7,327 nucleotides of DNA from PVC group bacterium (ex Bugula neritina AB1) (GTDB taxonomy: Bacteria; GCA-001730085). Position 1 is the stretch's first letter. Each line of letters opens with the position of its first letter. The notes under the pieces were generated by a model. The model was given only the letters and a program-made list of their open reading frames with translations, had not been told where the DNA came from and made no database searches. The stretch spans positions 1 to 7,327 of the forward strand of contig MDLB01000032.1 of the NCBI GenBank assembly GCA_001730085.1, written 5' to 3'. Shown here in pieces: positions 1 through 5,560 of the stretch. The translations under genes were made by a program, and so were the position numbers.

Positions 1-135
1 GGCTACAGTGCAAACGCTGACCGTAATGCGGGGCGTAATATCTTAGAGGCAGGGCATGCCTTGTTAGCTTGTGGAGAAAATCCGTTAGGAATTTCTATGA
101 AGCAAGAACCCCTAGTTGCTAAAAAAATAGCTTAG
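1..135 (+). CDS. tnpB: TnpB (OrfB) RNA-guided nuclease of IS200/IS605 family, C-terminal fragment
   Basis: Frame 1 is open from the first base to TAG at 133-135 and encodes the last 44 residues of a TnpB protein. The fragment begins [18 protein letters not shown], which matches the end of the TnpB zinc-finger region running into the third RuvC motif (usual form ADxNAAxNIL). The Asp at fragment residue 7 would be the third RuvC catalytic aspartate. It is followed by the typical tail with HALLACGE and MKQEP. TnpB proteins are RNA-guided DNA nucleases that help retain IS200/IS605 elements; they use an RNA made from the 3' end of their own gene and the element end. Only the C-terminus is visible, so integrity of the rest is unknown. 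The family call is firm; activity is not assessable. Confidence 0.85.
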   Translation, partial: GYSANADRNAGRNILEAGHALLACGENPLGISMKQEPLVAKKIA

Positions 136-198
136 TAAATCTAGGAATCACCTTCCTTTAGGTAGGTGAGGATGTCAAATTTCGAGACTATTTTCCCG
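60..198 (+). ncRNA. candidate omega RNA (TnpB guide RNA) with adjoining guide
   Basis: In characterised IS200/IS605 systems such as ISDra2, the TnpB guide RNA overlaps the 3' end of tnpB, passes through the right-end hairpin and continues into flanking DNA, whose first 16-20 bases act as guide. By that rule the scaffold would end at TCAA (175-178) and the guide would begin ATTTCGAGACTATTTTCC at 179. The 5' limit given is arbitrary. This is transferred from family knowledge; the sequence shows only the tnpB end, hairpin and TCAA. Confidence 0.3.
148..169 (+). repeat. subterminal hairpin of IS200/IS605 right end
   Basis: TCACCT (148-153) pairs with AGGTGA (164-169). After one T-T mismatch (154/163), CC (155-156) pairs with GG (161-162) around a TTTA loop. 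It lies 12 bases after the tnpB stop and 6 bases before TCAA. In this family the subterminal hairpin is recognised by the TnpA transposase as single-stranded DNA, and its transcript is part of the TnpB guide-RNA scaffold. Confidence 0.7.
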
Positions 199-662
199 TA
201 GAAAGATTCAAAAGAAATAGAGTAGTGGAGCTAAGAAATCATTGATTTAGAATATTTTTTTCAAGATCAATAGATATGGGATCTTTTCTGGAATGACAAC
301 ATTTTTTACAAGGAGGTATTTTGAAAGATTCAGGTATTATAAAAAATGAAGGGTTAAACACTTTTCTCTAAAGCTTCTAAGTCATTTCTTAGTTCTGTGA
401 CTTTTTTAATCTCTTCGGTATTAAGTTTATTAAGGAGCTAAATCTGGAGCTTTGTATTTTTTTTCTCTGGGGTTTGTGTGATAAATAGAGAATATTGAGA
501 GTATGGGGAAGTAGCATCCAAGCTTTCTTGTTATTTTTTTTAAGCTTTTGTTATCCCTAAGAAAAGCTCATCTCTATTCAGAATATAAATTTTAATAACA
601 AGTTTTTGCTAAACTTATTTTAAATAAAACACACGGGGGTATTTTGGAATAATCTCAATTTT
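179..662. other. spacer between IS end and smpB, no intact gene
   Basis: No long open frame exists on either strand. Three things can be pointed to. First, a perfect Shine-Dalgarno core AAGGAGGT lies at 310-317; it leads only into a 16-codon TTG frame ending at 371, so it may be left over from a lost gene. Second, a weak hairpin AAGATC/GATCTT (263-285, 11-base loop) is followed by TTCTGG and might weakly terminate the IS transcript. Third, a coding-like minus-strand remnant is listed separately. A further AT-only hairpin (AAGTTT/AAACTT, 600-616) lies past the end of smpB, but no convincing GC-rich terminator for the minus-strand cluster was found. Confidence 0.5.
354..530 (-). pseudogene. possible gene remnant, C-terminal coiled-coil-like fragment
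   Basis: Read on the minus strand toward a TAA at 354-356, the frame gives LLNKLNTEEIKKVTELRND and then LEALEKSV. This is a clean amphipathic, Glu/Lys-rich helical tail that looks coding. Upstream it is broken by TAG at 438-440. The same frame continues (reading TPEKKNTKLQI just before the TAG) to another stop at 531-533, and there is no start codon with a ribosome binding site. This fits the decayed 3' end of a gene on the same strand as smpB. The tail is faintly reminiscent of the C-terminal helices of DUF1003-type membrane proteins, but that is a weak impression. Chance in AT-rich DNA cannot be excluded. Confidence 0.25.
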
Positions 663-1121
663 CTAAAAGTTTTTTTTAAGGGATCGGTTTATTTCTCTGT
701 CGAGTGTTCTCTTTTTTATATCTTCACGTTTATCGTAAAGTTTTTTACCTTTGACTAGGCCGATCTTCACTTTTGCATAACCTCTTTTAAAGTACAAAGA
801 TAAAGGTATTAGGGTTAAGCCTTTTTGTTCTACTTGAGATTGTAATTTTTTGATTTCACGTTTGTGTAGCAAAAGCTTTCTATCTCGGATAGGATCATGG
901 TTATAAATATTACCTTGGAGATACTCTGGGATATTCATACCATAGACAAAGAGTTCATTTTGAAAAAAACGACAAAAAGCTCCGATTAGACTGCCACGGT
1001 TCTCTCTTAAAGATTTGACTTCTGTTCCCTTTAAAACCAAGCCAGCTTCGAATTCTTCGACAATGCTGTACTCATGTCTTGCTTTTTTATTATTAAGAAT
1101 AGTTTTTGAAGAAGAGGTCAT
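663..1121 (-). CDS. smpB: SsrA-binding protein SmpB
   Basis: SmpB binds tmRNA (ssrA) and delivers it to stalled ribosomes for trans-translation in the cytoplasm. The 152-residue product is a normal family length. Family blocks in order are NNKKARHEYSIVEEFEAGLVLKG (10-32), GTEVKSLRENRGSL (32-45), IPEYLQGNIYNHDP (64-77), RKLLLHKREI (81-90), GLTLIPLSLYF (101-111) and GKKLYDKRED (125-134), then the basic C-terminal tail that enters the mRNA channel. The frame extends seven codons further upstream to a GTG at 1142. The ATG at 1121 is preferred because GGAG (1130-1133) sits eight bases before it, the GTG has no such site, and family N-termini begin near here. It is last in the minus-strand cluster, 50 bases after ffh, and is probably co-transcribed. 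No ssrA gene was recognised in the window. Confidence 0.95.
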   Translation of the reverse strand: MTSSSKTILNNKKARHEYSIVEEFEAGLVLKGTEVKSLRENRGSLIGAFCRFFQNELFVYGMNIPEYLQGNIYNHDPIRDRKLLLHKREIKKLQSQVEQKGLTLIPLSLYFKRGYAKVKIGLVKGKKLYDKREDIKKRTLDREINRSLKKNF

Positions 1122-1129
1122 TCGATTGT

Positions 1130-1133
1130 CTCC
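1130..1133 (-). promoter_or_regulatory. Shine-Dalgarno deciding the smpB start
   Basis: GGAG read on the minus strand lies eight bases before the ATG at 1121-1119. It is inside the extended frame that would begin at GTG 1142, which argues for the shorter protein. Confidence 0.6.
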
Positions 1134-1171
1134 ATAATGCACTAAGGTATAAGCTTTGGCTGTTGAGATTC

Positions 1172-2497
1172 TTAAAAGCGAGACATCATATTTTTCATTA
1201 TATCTTTGCTTTTCCCTTGAGTCACTTTCTTCATCATTTTTTTCATTGTTTCAAATTGTTTTAAAAGTCGATTCACTTGGTTAACTTCACATCCGCTACC
1301 TTTGGCGATACGCTTGCGACGACTAGGGTTAATCATATGAGGATGTTGACGTTCATAAGGGGTCATAGATAAAATCATCGCTTCAACATGAACCATCTGT
1401 TTGTCATCTGTTGGGATGTTTTTCAGTTTGTTTGCTCCTGGTAACATGGCTAAAATATCTTTTAAGGAACCCATTTTTTTAATATATTGTAGTTGGCGTA
1501 AAAAATCATCGAAGTCTAAATTTGCTTTCCGTATTTTTTTTTCAAAATATTCAGCTTCTTTATCCCCAACTGTTTTTTTTGCTTTTTCAACCAAAGAGAC
1601 AACGTCTCCCATCCCCAAAATCCTTGAGGCGAGTCTTTCCGGGTGGAAAACTTCTAGGTCGACTAATTTTTCACCCAAGCCCATGAACTTGATAGGTTTG
1701 CCCAAAACTTTTTTTACAGATAATGCAACCCCTCCACGTGTGTCTCCATCAAGTTTATTAAGGATAACACCATCTACGCCAATATTTTCATCAAAAGATC
1801 TGGCGACTTTTAAAGCACTTTGTCCCATCATCGAGTCTGCGACAAATAAAATTTCATGTGGCTTTAAGATGATTTTGATCTGAGTTAGCTCTTTCATCAA
1901 AGGTTCATCTAGTTCTAATCGACCGGCGGTATCAAAAATCACGTAATCGTAATCTTTATGACGGACATATTCCGAAACATTTTTAACGATTTTACATGGG
2001 TCCTTTTCTCCCTCTGGATCAAAAAAGGACGCATTGGCTTTTTTAGCCAAAATTTTCAATTGAGTGATTGCTGCAGGTCTACGAATATCTGTACTCACAA
2101 GGAGGACTTTTTTCTTTTGGCTTTGTAGTAAAAAAGCTAATTTACCACATGCGGTTGTTTTTCCGGATCCTTGGATCCCTACAACCATGAGGTAAGTTGT
2201 TCCGATATTGGCACAAGTCAAGTCAATATTAGACTTACCCATGATTTCTGTTAATTCTTCATGAATGATTTTGACAAATTGTTGCTCGGGAAGAATATTT
2301 TTTGTGACTTCTTGTCCGATAACCCTTTTTTTTACATCTGCAACAAAATCTTTAACGACTTTGTAGTCTACGTCTGCTTCGAGTAAAGCCATTTTTACAG
2401 AACGGACGGCTTCGTCTATATTTTTTTCAGACATTTTTCCTGTTCCACGGATATATCTGAAAACGTTATTAAATTTATCACCTAGAGAGTCAAACAT
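1172..2497 (-). CDS. ffh: signal recognition particle GTPase Ffh (SRP54)
   Basis: Ffh is the protein subunit of the bacterial SRP. With 4.5S RNA it binds signal sequences of nascent membrane proteins and docks with FtsY. The 441-residue product has a full NG-M layout: N domain with ALLEAD (37-42); P-loop GIQGSGKT (107-114); DIRRPAA (137-143, usually DTYRPAA); DTAGR (189-193); DSMMGQ (221-226, usually DAMTGQ); NKLD (247-250, usually TKLD); GDTRGG (251-256); GLGEK (273-277). The methionine-rich M domain follows, with MLPG (351-354), the RNA-binding SRRKRIAKGSG (392-402) and an MKKMMKK tail. A TTG at 2533 would add 12 residues, but the ATG at 2497 matches the family start MFDxL and has AAAGGAA about ten bases upstream. 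It starts 22 bases after the pyrC-like stop, so it is probably co-transcribed. Confidence 0.96.
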   Translation of the reverse strand: MFDSLGDKFNNVFRYIRGTGKMSEKNIDEAVRSVKMALLEADVDYKVVKDFVADVKKRVIGQEVTKNILPEQQFVKIIHEELTEIMGKSNIDLTCANIGTTYLMVVGIQGSGKTTACGKLAFLLQSQKKKVLLVSTDIRRPAAITQLKILAKKANASFFDPEGEKDPCKIVKNVSEYVRHKDYDYVIFDTAGRLELDEPLMKELTQIKIILKPHEILFVADSMMGQSALKVARSFDENIGVDGVILNKLDGDTRGGVALSVKKVLGKPIKFMGLGEKLVDLEVFHPERLASRILGMGDVVSLVEKAKKTVGDKEAEYFEKKIRKANLDFDDFLRQLQYIKKMGSLKDILAMLPGANKLKNIPTDDKQMVHVEAMILSMTPYERQHPHMINPSRRKRIAKGSGCEVNQVNRLLKQFETMKKMMKKVTQGKSKDIMKNMMSRF

Positions 2498-2506
2498 ATT
2501 TAAAAA

Positions 2507-2513
2507 TTCCTTT
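2507..2513 (-). promoter_or_regulatory. Shine-Dalgarno deciding the ffh start
   Basis: AAAGGAA on the minus strand lies in the 22-base gap between the pyrC-like stop and the ATG at 2497, with about ten bases of spacing. It supports that ATG over the upstream TTG at 2533, which overlaps the preceding gene. Confidence 0.6.
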
Positions 2514-2519
2514 GTTTTA

Positions 2520-3821
2520 TTATTGTTGCTCAATCAGAGAGTGAACAACTTTCCCATTGATAATGGTTCCCACAGCACGGCCTTGTAACTTTTTACCTTC
2601 AAAAGGGGTGTTGTGATACTGCGAGTAAAAATATTGAGAATCAACAGTCCATGTCAATTTGGGATCGATCACTGTAAAGTTTGCTAAGCAACCTTTAGCC
2701 ATTCTTTTTTCTTCGGCCAGTCCCATAGTTGTGTGGGGGTTGATACTCATCTTGGATAAAAGGTCTATTTTAACATCTTCTTTTTGGTCTGCAAATTGTG
2801 TTAAGGTTAGTCCTAAGCAAGTTTCTAGCCCCACGGATCCAAAAGGTGCACTTTCGAAAGTTAAAAAATCATTCTCTTTTCTTCGTGGTGTGTGTGAGGA
2901 TGAGATGATATCGATGGTTCCATCTAAAATCGCTTGACGAACAGCTTCTCTATCTTTTTGAGATCGGAGCGGAGGTCGTAATTTTGAAAAAGTGTCATAA
3001 GGGGTCATATCTTCATAAGTCAAAGTGAAATAAGGAGGAGATGTTTCGGCTGTGACAGGCAGGTTTTGATCTTTCGCTTTCGCGACAAGATCTACAGATT
3101 CTTTTGTCGATACAGATTGTATGTGGAGATGGGCACCGGTCATTTTTGCCAATATTAAGTTCCTAGAAATCATCATTGATTCAGCTTCACGAGGAATGCC
3201 TCTAAGACCTAAACTCATCGAAACAGAGCCTTCGTGCATTGTACCTCCTGCCGCTAAAAAACTGTCTTCGCAATCAAGAAAAACAGGTACGTCAAGAGAG
3301 GCAGCATAAGTCATGCCTTGCCTAAGGATTTCTGTGTTCATTAAAGGGTTTTGACTATCAGAAAAGGCCACAGCTCCATGTTTTTTTAGGAGTCCCATTT
3401 CTGATATTTTTTCACCTTTGAGGTTTTCTGTTAGCGCTGCAATGGGATAGATGTTAAATAGGGAGGAAGCGCCTTTTAAGGTTAGATACTCTACAGCAAG
3501 AGTTGAGTCTAAAGGATGCTTAGTGTTAGGAAGACAAGCTGCACCTATGTATCCACCAGCTTTGGCAGATGCAATAACCGATGAATCGAAGTCTTCATCC
3601 CAATCCCCTGGATTTAACATGTGAACATTTGTATCTATTAATCCGAGGGAAAGCCATGCTCCTTTTATATTGTAAGAAGGGGTACCATCGGGAACAGAAA
3701 TAGACTTAGCAATAGAGTGAATCCGTCCATTAGCGCAGTAAACTTCCATAGGAGAAGTGATTATGCGCTGCTCTATGTCTACCAAGCGAGCCGATGTGAT
3801 TAACAGGTTATTTGATTCCAT
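2520..3821 (-). CDS. pyrC': PyrC' - inactive dihydroorotase-like partner of aspartate carbamoyltransferase
   Basis: The 433-residue product has the amidohydrolase fold of class I dihydroorotase, but the catalytic residues are gone. The HxH metal motif with its substrate Arg (usual DxHVHLREPG) reads DTNVHMLNPG (63-72), so the first His is Asn65 and the Arg is Leu69. AFSDDG has become AFSDSQ (152-157). HCED has become DCED (183-186). The HVST His is Ser236. TDHAPH has become SSHTPR (308-313), losing the catalytic Asp. Scaffold segments remain, e.g. GIPREAE (208-214), PPLRSQKDREA (283-293) and APFGSVGLET (325-334). Non-catalytic PyrC' proteins are known, for example in Pseudomonas, where PyrC' is needed to assemble the PyrB dodecamer. 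The 14-base overlap with pyrB fits that role. The ATG at 3821 has AGGA six bases upstream. Annotation as an active dihydroorotase would probably be wrong. Confidence 0.85.
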   Translation of the reverse strand: MESNNLLITSARLVDIEQRIITSPMEVYCANGRIHSIAKSISVPDGTPSYNIKGAWLSLGLIDTNVHMLNPGDWDEDFDSSVIASAKAGGYIGAACLPNTKHPLDSTLAVEYLTLKGASSLFNIYPIAALTENLKGEKISEMGLLKKHGAVAFSDSQNPLMNTEILRQGMTYAASLDVPVFLDCEDSFLAAGGTMHEGSVSMSLGLRGIPREAESMMISRNLILAKMTGAHLHIQSVSTKESVDLVAKAKDQNLPVTAETSPPYFTLTYEDMTPYDTFSKLRPPLRSQKDREAVRQAILDGTIDIISSSHTPRRKENDFLTFESAPFGSVGLETCLGLTLTQFADQKEDVKIDLLSKMSINPHTTMGLAEEKRMAKGCLANFTVIDPKLTWTVDSQYFYSQYHNTPFEGKKLQGRAVGTIINGKVVHSLIEQQ

Positions 3822-4755
3822 TTTGTTTCCTATTTATCGCAGAGTGAGTTAAGTCTAAGATAGCCATACGGACCGCTATCCCATTTTTCACTTGGTCTAA
3901 AATGACGCAATTTTTAGATTGAGCTAAGCGGGGAGCCATTTCGACACCCCAATTGACTGGACCTGGGTGCATGATCAAAACATCTTTTTTCGAGTAGGTT
4001 AAAAAGTCCTCTTTTAGACCATTTATTTTTGCATAGTCTCTAAAAGAAGAAAAAAAACCGAGAGCTTGTCGCTCTTTTTGAACCCTTAAAAGCATGATGA
4101 TATCAGCGTCTTTTAAACCTTCTTTAAGGTTTGTGTAAAACTTTATATTTTTTTGTTTAATATGGTTAGGTAACATGTTTTTAGAAGAAACCAAATGAAT
4201 GGTTATCCCAAATTTTGATAAGGCCCAAATGTTTGAACGAGCAACACGACTGTGCACTATATCTCCAACCATCGCGACAGTTAAGTTTTGTTTTAATGAT
4301 TTGTGTTCACGGATAGTGTACAGGTCGATAAGAGCTTGAGAGGGGTGTTCATTCATGCCATCTCCAGCATTGATCATAGATATGTTAACTTTTTTAGACC
4401 ATTGATGAAGAATCCCAGAAGAAGGGTGACGAATGATAAGCATGTCAGCTCCTAATGATTCTATATTAGCCAATGTATCAAAAAAGGTTTCTCCTTTGGT
4501 GATACTGCTCAAAGAAGTCGAAATATTAAAAACATTTGCTCCCAAATGTTTTTCGGCAAGTTCGAAAGACGCCCTTGTGCGAGTGCTATTTTCAAAAAAA
4601 AGATTCACAAGGGTTTTGCCACGTAAAACATGGCTTAGGTCAAGGCCCTTAGACAAAGACTTCTTGTAAAAGTCTGACTTTGTCATAATATATTCGATTT
4701 CTTTTTGACTTAAACTCTTTATATCGAGCAAATGTCGGTGAGACCAATCAGGCAT
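3808..4755 (-). CDS. pyrB: aspartate carbamoyltransferase catalytic subunit
   Basis: PyrB joins carbamoyl phosphate and aspartate to make carbamoyl-aspartate, the first committed step of UMP synthesis. At 315 residues it is full length. Visible active-site elements are STRTR (57-61) for carbamoyl phosphate; the 80s loop SSITKGET with Lys87; RHPSSG with Arg109; NAGDGMNEHPSQALID with His137; GDIVHSRVARSN with Arg170; LLRVQKER with Arg224 for aspartate; and HPGPVN (263-268). All key residues are present, unlike in its PyrC' partner. The RHLLDIKSLS opening resembles alphaproteobacterial PyrB. No pyrI regulatory gene adjoins it. The ATG at 4755 has AAAAGG nine bases upstream. It is first in the cluster, and its leader carries a hairpin and a mini-ORF that could form an attenuator. 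Confidence 0.95.
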   Translation of the reverse strand: MPDWSHRHLLDIKSLSQKEIEYIMTKSDFYKKSLSKGLDLSHVLRGKTLVNLFFENSTRTRASFELAEKHLGANVFNISTSLSSITKGETFFDTLANIESLGADMLIIRHPSSGILHQWSKKVNISMINAGDGMNEHPSQALIDLYTIREHKSLKQNLTVAMVGDIVHSRVARSNIWALSKFGITIHLVSSKNMLPNHIKQKNIKFYTNLKEGLKDADIIMLLRVQKERQALGFFSSFRDYAKINGLKEDFLTYSKKDVLIMHPGPVNWGVEMAPRLAQSKNCVILDQVKNGIAVRMAILDLTHSAINRKQNGIK

Positions 4756-4767
4756 AGAAAAAACCTT

Positions 4768-4824
4768 TTAAAAAGATAAGGCTCCACTAAAATAGGAGCT
4801 TTGCCACAGATCATGTGAATTCAT
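4768..4824 (-). CDS. candidate leader peptide upstream of pyrB
   Basis: On the minus strand an ATG at 4824 opens an 18-codon frame, MNSHDLWQSSYFSGALSF. It spans the leader hairpin and ends in TAA (4770-4768) within TTTTTAAAAGG, so its stop overlaps the pyrB Shine-Dalgarno. Placement resembles pyrL, the translated leader of enterobacterial pyrBI. Its own ribosome binding site is poor (AAGG is 14 bases upstream), and an 18-codon frame can arise by chance. Confidence 0.3.
   Translation of the reverse strand: MNSHDLWQSSYFSGALSF
4778..4802 (-). terminator. hairpin in pyrB leader, candidate attenuator
   Basis: On the minus strand AAAGCTCC pairs with GGAGCCTT around a nine-base loop (TATTTTAGT): five G-C-rich pairs, one wobble and two A-T pairs. 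Then comes ATCTTTTT. This is a short Rho-independent-type terminator placed 22 bases before the pyrB start and inside the probable transcript. UTP-sensitive termination at such a site is known for enterobacterial pyrBI. It could instead be only a transcript-end or RNA-stability element. Confidence 0.45.
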
Positions 4825-4861
4825 TAACAACTTTCATACCTTGTAAAATGTTAAGATAGAA

Positions 4862-4891
4862 GTATTACAAAAAAGTTCGCATACTTTGCAA
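4862..4891 (-). promoter_or_regulatory. candidate pyrB promoter
   Basis: On the minus strand TTGCAA (4891-4886) is followed after 18 bases by TAATAC (4867-4862), preceded by TTG. This is an imperfect sigma-70 promoter. It would give a leader of about 100 nt that contains both the mini-ORF and the hairpin. The -10 match is weak, and other AT-rich hexamers nearby could serve instead. Confidence 0.3.
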
Positions 4892-5222
4892 AAATCCTAA
4901 TAAAAAACTAACATCCACAGAGATATGAACTTTATCTGAAAAGTAAAAAATATGTTTAAAAATTATTTTCAATAAAGCACATGATTTATTTTGCAATAAT
5001 CTCAAGATATATCGCAACAATAAGATCTAGTATAACATATTTGGAAAGGCTTCCTCCACTAACTTGAGACTGTTACAAAGATTTTCATCTTTCTTTTATT
5101 TTTAAAAGATATAGAACTTATTATTTCTATTTTATTTTATATTAATAAATTTAAAATTAAATTAATTTTTTTATAGTTTTTCGTCTAATCGTTCTTCTTT
5201 CTACTTATTTTAAATTTTTTTA
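4892..5222. other. AT-rich intergenic region between divergent pyrB and secreted-protein gene
   Basis: No plausible coding frame was seen on either strand. The left part has mixed composition; from about 5090 the sequence is almost entirely A and T. Two small hairpins lie next to each other: AAAGAT/ATCTTT (5077-5092, TTTC loop) followed by CTTTTATTTTT, and CTTTT/AAAAG (5093-5108). They could weakly terminate plus-strand transcription, but no plus-strand gene precedes them. Confidence 0.5.
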
Positions 5223-5231
5223 TTAATAGAT

Positions 5232-5247
5232 TTAAGAATAGTCTTAA
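5232..5247 (+). promoter_or_regulatory. inverted repeat, candidate operator/activator site (copy 1)
   Basis: TTAAGA-ATAG-TCTTAA is a perfect 6-base inverted repeat with a 4-base spacer, ending 54 bases before the TTGCAA hexamer of promoter copy 1. Its position, well upstream of -35, would suit an activator. No regulator is identified. Confidence 0.35.
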
Positions 5248-5300
5248 TTGAGGTTATTTTTGAATTTTAAATATGACTTTTGAAATATATTTATATTTTT

Positions 5301-5330
5301 TTGCAAAAGAATTAATATATATGATATAAA
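5301..5330 (+). promoter_or_regulatory. promoter, distal copy (P1)
   Basis: TTGCAA (5301-5306), 18-base spacer, TATAAA (5325-5330), with TGA just before the -10 (extended -10). It is the counterpart of P2, 161 bases further upstream of the gene at 5561. Confidence 0.5.
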
Positions 5331-5392
5331 TAATTAATGTTTTATTTATATAAAGTATAAAATACAAAATATAAATATTAAATTTTAATAGA

Positions 5393-5408
5393 TTAAGAAT
5401 GGTCTTAG
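5393..5408 (+). promoter_or_regulatory. inverted repeat, candidate operator/activator site (copy 2)
   Basis: TTAAGA-ATGG-TCTTAG keeps a 5-base inverted repeat (TAAGA/TCTTA). The distance to the downstream TTGCAA is again 54 bases, the same as in copy 1. Confidence 0.35.
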
Positions 5409-5461
5409 TGAGGTTATTTTTTGAATTTTAAATATGACTTTTGAAATATATTTATATATTT

Positions 5462-5491
5462 TTGCAAAAGAATTTATATATATGATATAAT
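5462..5491 (+). promoter_or_regulatory. promoter, proximal copy (P2)
   Basis: TTGCAA (5462-5467), 18-base spacer, TATAAT (5486-5491), with TGA before the -10. The -10 is perfect and extended. The expected start near 5498 gives a 5' leader of about 63 nt for the gene at 5561. Because the background is so AT-rich, the -35 G and C and the duplication carry most of the weight. Confidence 0.6.
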
Positions 5492-5560
5492 TAATTAATG
5501 TTTTTTTATATGAATTATAAATATTAAATTTTAATAGTACAGAAAGATTTATTTTAAATT

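Larger units (their letters stand above)
1..178 (+). mobile_element. right end of an IS200/IS605-family element (truncated by window edge)
   Basis: The window opens inside a tnpB gene. Thirteen bases after its stop begins a subterminal imperfect palindrome, followed by GAGGATGTCAA. A tnpB 3' end, a short hairpin with a CCTTTAGG centre and a terminal TCAA is the usual layout of IS200/IS605 right ends, which have no inverted terminal repeats and are cut after a short motif such as TCAA (known for IS608). The right boundary is placed after TCAA at 175-178 by that analogy. The left end and any tnpA lie outside the window, so it cannot be said whether the copy is mobile. Confidence 0.75.
5223..5384 (+). 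repeat. tandem duplication, copy 1
   Basis: Starts at TTAATAG (5223) and ends before the next TTAATAG at 5385. It shares long identical stretches with copy 2, including a TGAATTTTAAATATGACTTT segment, TTGCAAAAGAATT and ATATATATGATATAA. Dyad, -35 and -10 all sit exactly 161 bases before their counterparts in copy 2. Copy 1 has some extra bases near its right end (around TAAAGTATAAAATACAAAAT), explaining 162 against 146 bp. Confidence 0.85.
5385..5530 (+). repeat. tandem duplication, copy 2
   Basis: Second copy of the unit, directly upstream of the 5561 gene and followed by a third TTAATAG at 5531. Differences from copy 1 are a few substitutions and one-base indels plus one short deletion near the right end. 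Composition alone does not explain the match, because the sparse G and C positions (TAAGA, GTCTTA, GAGG, TATGAC, TTGCAA) are conserved. Confidence 0.85.

Noticed and set aside
600-616. AAGTTT/AAACTT hairpin downstream of smpB as terminator of the minus-strand cluster
   Set aside because: The stem is nearly all A-T and is not followed by a T-run in the minus-strand direction, so it would be expected by chance in this DNA.
179-662. ssrA (tmRNA) gene next to smpB
   Set aside because: No tRNA-like acceptor end, CCA or tag-peptide frame ending in ALAA-like residues could be found.
1122-1142. GTG at 1142 as the smpB start
   Set aside because: No Shine-Dalgarno precedes it, while the ATG at 1121 has GGAG at good spacing and gives a family-typical N-terminus.
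1401-1883. Plus-strand open frame of 160 codons
   Set aside because: It lies wholly inside ffh on the opposite strand, has no recognisable domain, and its composition is that of an antisense shadow.
2659-2937. Plus-strand open frame of 92 codons
   Set aside because: Antisense to the pyrC-like gene, with no ribosome binding site or family resemblance.
4433-4669. Plus-strand open frame of 78 codons
   Set aside because: Antisense to the conserved pyrB N-terminal half; a shadow.
4911-4919. DnaA-box-like ATCCACAG near the AT-rich region, suggesting a replication origin
   Set aside because: It is a single imperfect match with no cluster of boxes and no dnaA, dnaN or parAB neighbours.
5077-5108. 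Paired small hairpins with T-runs as a plus-strand terminator
   Set aside because: A/T-rich stems and no plus-strand gene upstream; better treated as composition effects.
5090-5560. AT-rich repeats as a CRISPR array or plasmid iterons
   Set aside because: There are only two long copies, directly abutting, without unique spacers, and they contain a promoter pointing to the next gene; this is a tandem duplication.
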